From positions 41,161 through 105,160 of the forward strand of contig JBLKOP010000003.1 of NCBI GenBank assembly GCA_047602905.1: a DNA stretch of 64,000 bases, read 5' to 3'. The notes below the pieces were generated by a model that searched no databases, was not told the DNA's origin, and worked only from the letters and a program-made list of their open reading frames with translations. The first letter of the stretch is position 1; each line of letters opens with the position of its first letter. A program made the translations under genes and the position numbers. Of this stretch, positions 61,608-64,000 are shown piece by piece. Origin of the DNA: SKIA01 sp047602905. Lineage in GTDB: Archaea > Nanobdellota > Nanobdellia > Woesearchaeales > SKIA01.

Positions 61608-63194
61608 GTGAACAAACAACTTTCTATTCCTTCGACAACCAAAGAACCACTAACAGACCTCGTAGCAGACACCCTACAACAACAAAAACAAGCACTTATC
61701 TTCGTAAACACCAAAAGAAGCGCAGAAGCAACAGCAGAAAAAATAGCTAAAGAAACGCCCATAACAAACCCGAAACTACAAGAACTCGCAGAACAAATCC
61801 TGCAAGCAGCAACGAGTCCAACAAAACAATGCAGAAGACTAGCAAACATCGTAGAGAAAGGACACGCGTTTCACCACTCAGGACTACTCGCACAGCAACG
61901 AGAACTTATAGAACAAGAATTCCTCGCAGGAACGATACGAACGATATCATCAACTCCGACCTTAGCAATAGGCCTAGATTTGCCGGCATTTAGAGTAATC
62001 ATTAGAGACACGAAACGATTCAGCGGAGCAGGAATGACAGACATACCCGTACTTGAGTACCTCCAACAAGCAGGAAGAGCAGGAAGACCAGACTTTAATG
62101 ACGAGTACGGAGAAGCAATACTGATAGCAAAAAATGAGGCGCACGCAGAGCAACTCACAGAAAAATACGTTCAAGGAGAACCAGAAGCAATTTATAGCAA
62201 AGTAGCCTCTCAACCGGTACTACGAACGTACTGCCTAAGCCTAGTAGCAAGTGAGTACGTAACCACCACCAACCAACTCATCGACTTCTTCAACGACACC
62301 TTCTTCGCGCACCAATACGAAGACGCGCAAGCAATACAACAAAAGCTAGAACAAACCATACAACAACTACGAGAATGGGGTTTTTTGAAAGGAGAAAACC
62401 AATACGAGAATGATAGTTTCACAACAGCAGACCAACTAGCAACACCAGAAACACTACAAGCAACACCCCTAGGACGAAGAGTCTCAGAACTCTACATAGA
62501 CCCCTTAAGTGCAAATGAGATCATTAGAGGAATGTACAAGGCAAGCACGAGACCAACCACGCTGTACGCATGGATACAACTATTATCTAGTACAGCAGAA
62601 ATGAGGCCGCTACTACGCATAAAAACTGCAGAGTACGAAGAAATACAAGAACGACTTGAAGAAAACAAAAAAGAGTTATTAACAAAAGAACCAAGCATAT
62701 ATGAGCCAAGCTACGAGCAATACCTAGAAACAATAAAAACAGCCAACATGCTAGAAGCATGGTGTGAGGAAGCAAGTGAGGAAGAACTCCTAGAAAACTA
62801 CTCTGTACGACCAGGAGAGCTACGAGCAAGAACCTCAATAGCGGACTGGTTGTTATATGCTGCAAGTGAATTAGCAAGAATACTCCAATTCCACCACCAC
62901 AGAACACCCATAAACAACGCGCGAGTAAGACTCAAATACGGAGCAAAAGAAGAACTCCTGCCGTTATTAAAGTTAAAAAACGTTGGTCGCGTACGAGCAA
63001 GAAAACTCTACCGCAATAAGTTACATACCTTAGCTGATCTCAAAACCATAGACGCGCAAACACTCGCAAACATCATAGGAGCAAAAACCGCTAAAGACAT
63101 AAAAAAACAATTAGGACAAGCAGTAGAAGTACAAGAAACTAGTCCGAAGAAAAGAAAAGGACAACTCAGCCTACACGCAAAACGATTCCAATAA
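61608..63194 (+). CDS. Hel308-like helicase lacking the first RecA domain
   Basis: The 528-residue protein begins at the linker before helicase motif IV. RecA domain 2 is complete: ALIFVNTKRSAE (29-40), FHHSGLL (89-94), STPTLAIGLDLPAFRVII and QQAGRAGRPDF (153-163). The winged helix, ratchet region (SIADWLLYAASELARIL) and C-terminal HhH (VGRVRARKLYRNKLHTL) of Hel308 follow. The first RecA domain with Walker A and the DEAH box, about 200 residues, is absent. A TATA-like box 31 bases ahead of GTG 61608 supports a genuine start. It is either a split helicase with its partner elsewhere or a non-motor relative. Confidence 0.8.
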   Translation: MNKQLSIPSTTKEPLTDLVADTLQQQKQALIFVNTKRSAEATAEKIAKETPITNPKLQELAEQILQAATSPTKQCRRLANIVEKGHAFHHSGLLAQQRELIEQEFLAGTIRTISSTPTLAIGLDLPAFRVIIRDTKRFSGAGMTDIPVLEYLQQAGRAGRPDFNDEYGEAILIAKNEAHAEQLTEKYVQGEPEAIYSKVASQPVLRTYCLSLVASEYVTTTNQLIDFFNDTFFAHQYEDAQAIQQKLEQTIQQLREWGFLKGENQYENDSFTTADQLATPETLQATPLGRRVSELYIDPLSANEIIRGMYKASTRPTTLYAWIQLLSSTAEMRPLLRIKTAEYEEIQERLEENKKELLTKEPSIYEPSYEQYLETIKTANMLEAWCEEASEEELLENYSVRPGELRARTSIADWLLYAASELARILQFHHHRTPINNARVRLKYGAKEELLPLLKLKNVGRVRARKLYRNKLHTLADLKTIDAQTLANIIGAKTAKDIKKQLGQAVEVQETSPKKRKGQLSLHAKRFQ

Positions 63195-63251
63195 GACAAA
63201 AACTGCTCTGCGCAAAAACCTTTATATGCTCCTCTACGCAACAAACACTTC

Positions 63252-63824
63252 ATGAGTGCGTTAAGTGCAGCGGAGAGAGAAGAACTAAGAACTTTACGAG
63301 AAAACCTCGTTAACCGAATGAACGAGCTACAAGACCAAGAAGACCAAGGACTCATAACAGCACAAGAGCGCTATGAGAAACTACAAGAAGAATACGGAGA
63401 AGACTACCAAGAAAGCCTCAGCGAACTTAACACACTCCTACACGCAAACAAGCAAGAGCACAAAATACTTCCTCGAACACTCATAGCAGGAATGCTAGCA
63501 GTACTGCTTGTAGCATTCGCGATAAGCGCGTACTTCACAATAAGCCCAACAGGACTAGCAGTGTTTGAGAGCACACAAGAAATACGCCTAGACAAAACAC
63601 TACACCCAGGACAAAACACTATATTAGAACTGCCAGAAACAACAACGATACGAAACATACAACTAACAAAACAAACAACACTCACCCTAGAAGACGCAAC
63701 AAGAGAATTTACTCTCTACAAGAACAGATGCGTAGGTTGCGGACAAAAAATAACGGCGCCATACCTACTCACCAACACAGGAGAAGAAGCAACAACGATA
63801 CAAACAATAACCATAAAAACATAA
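63252..63824 (+). CDS. Single-span membrane protein with C-terminal external domain
   Basis: The 190-residue protein has a cytosolic coiled-coil-like N-terminus (1-72), one membrane helix (about 77-97) and an external beta-rich domain with a CVGC motif (about 160-163). No family is recognised. TTTATATG lies about 30 bases before the ATG. The next gene begins three bases after its stop. Confidence 0.6.
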   Translation: MSALSAAEREELRTLRENLVNRMNELQDQEDQGLITAQERYEKLQEEYGEDYQESLSELNTLLHANKQEHKILPRTLIAGMLAVLLVAFAISAYFTISPTGLAVFESTQEIRLDKTLHPGQNTILELPETTTIRNIQLTKQTTLTLEDATREFTLYKNRCVGCGQKITAPYLLTNTGEEATTIQTITIKT

Positions 63825-63827
63825 CTG

Positions 63828-64000
63828 ATGAAGAAAAAACAGTATCGTATGGGAGTGAGAAAACAACAAACAATCCTACTAGTAGCTCTTGTTCTCATAC
63901 TCATCCCTTTTGTTTCTGCAAACCTTGAGTGCGAGGTTGTTGCTAGTAGTTCTTGTTCTTCTGGTTGGACTAAGTACTTAGGCCTTGAGAATTATACTGG
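63828..64000 (+). CDS. Exported protein, N-terminal part
   Basis: The frame starts at ATG 63828 and runs off the right edge. It begins with a basic region and a signal peptide (ILLVALVLILIPFVSANLEC), so the product is probably secreted and perhaps lipidated or disulfide-bonded. GTTGTTGCTAGTAGT-type codons suggest a Ser/Cys-rich external protein. Too little is visible to say more. It follows the membrane protein by three bases and likely shares its operon. Confidence 0.7.
   Translation, partial: MKKKQYRMGVRKQQTILLVALVLILIPFVSANLECEVVASSSCSSGWTKYLGLENYT

Noticed and set aside
1..64000. CRISPR arrays, rRNA genes and complete insertion sequences
   Set aside because: No regularly spaced repeats, rRNA-like GC-rich blocks or transposase motifs with terminal repeats were found.

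Overview
The window is a gene-dense, AT-rich stretch of an archaeal genome. Archaeal markers are ABCE1/Rli1, aCPSF1, a Thr-type proteasome beta subunit, ribosomal protein S3Ae, Bud32, elongation factor 1-beta, an S26B-like signal peptidase, class III (archaellin/pilin-type) signal peptides, intron-containing tRNAs and TATA boxes. Short genes, gene fragments, a bacterial-type GyrB, GatCAB and many small orphan membrane proteins point to a DPANN lineage, plausibly Woesearchaeota-like. That placement is inference. There is no rRNA, CRISPR array or complete transposon, and no gap above about 300 bases lacks a gene.

Layout. 0-5 kb: end of a solute-binding protein, tRNA m1A methyltransferase (TrmI), a phosphatase, a DUF1461 membrane protein and ABCE1. 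5-11.7 kb: family B DNA polymerase, a stand-alone winged helix, an RNase H-like nuclease, small membrane proteins including a protease homologue without its zinc motif, and a one-domain Dph2 fragment. 11.9-18.2 kb: a complete type IV pilus-like operon (small HTH protein, 500-residue linker protein, ATPase, two TadC proteins, two pilins). 18.2-24.2 kb: proteasome beta, aCPSF1, signal peptidase, methionine aminopeptidase, sodium symporter. 24.2-33.1 kb: a HEPN pair, HisRS, Bud32, S3Ae, GyrB, EF-1beta with a zinc ribbon, CTP synthase, rhomboid. 33.2-51 kb: small proteins, thioredoxin, acetate kinase, a paralogous membrane pair, tRNAs Thr, Pro and Glu, a PurD-like ATP-grasp protein, MscS, a PlsC-like protein, M18 aminopeptidase and topoisomerase IA. 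51-56.7 kb: gatB-gatA-gatC, tRNA-Asn and AspRS, then an intron-bearing tRNA-Ile that touches a LAGLIDADG gene. 56.8-64 kb: a glucoamylase-like protein, a BRO protein, a three-gene operon (Fur-family regulator, MhqO-like dioxygenase, hydrolase), a MazEF-like pair, and a Hel308-like protein that lacks its whole first motor domain.

How it works together. The cluster at 51-55.6 kb holds the parts for tRNA-dependent Asn-tRNA(Asn) synthesis. The pilus operon is self-contained for assembly and subunits. The 58.8-60.7 kb operon reads as electrophile or quinone detoxification under its own repressor. Most first genes of transcription units have a TATA box about 30 bases before the start codon, which means leaderless mRNAs; I used this rule to correct several starts. 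Genes inside operons and the pilus promoters use Shine-Dalgarno sites instead.

Most noteworthy: a tRNA-Thr(CGT) with a 22-nt intron in the D-loop that forms a complete bulge-helix-bulge motif; the split Hel308; the one-domain Dph2; the HEPN pair; the four-repeat linker protein of the pilus operon; and a strong A+C excess on the + strand that shapes protein composition according to coding strand.
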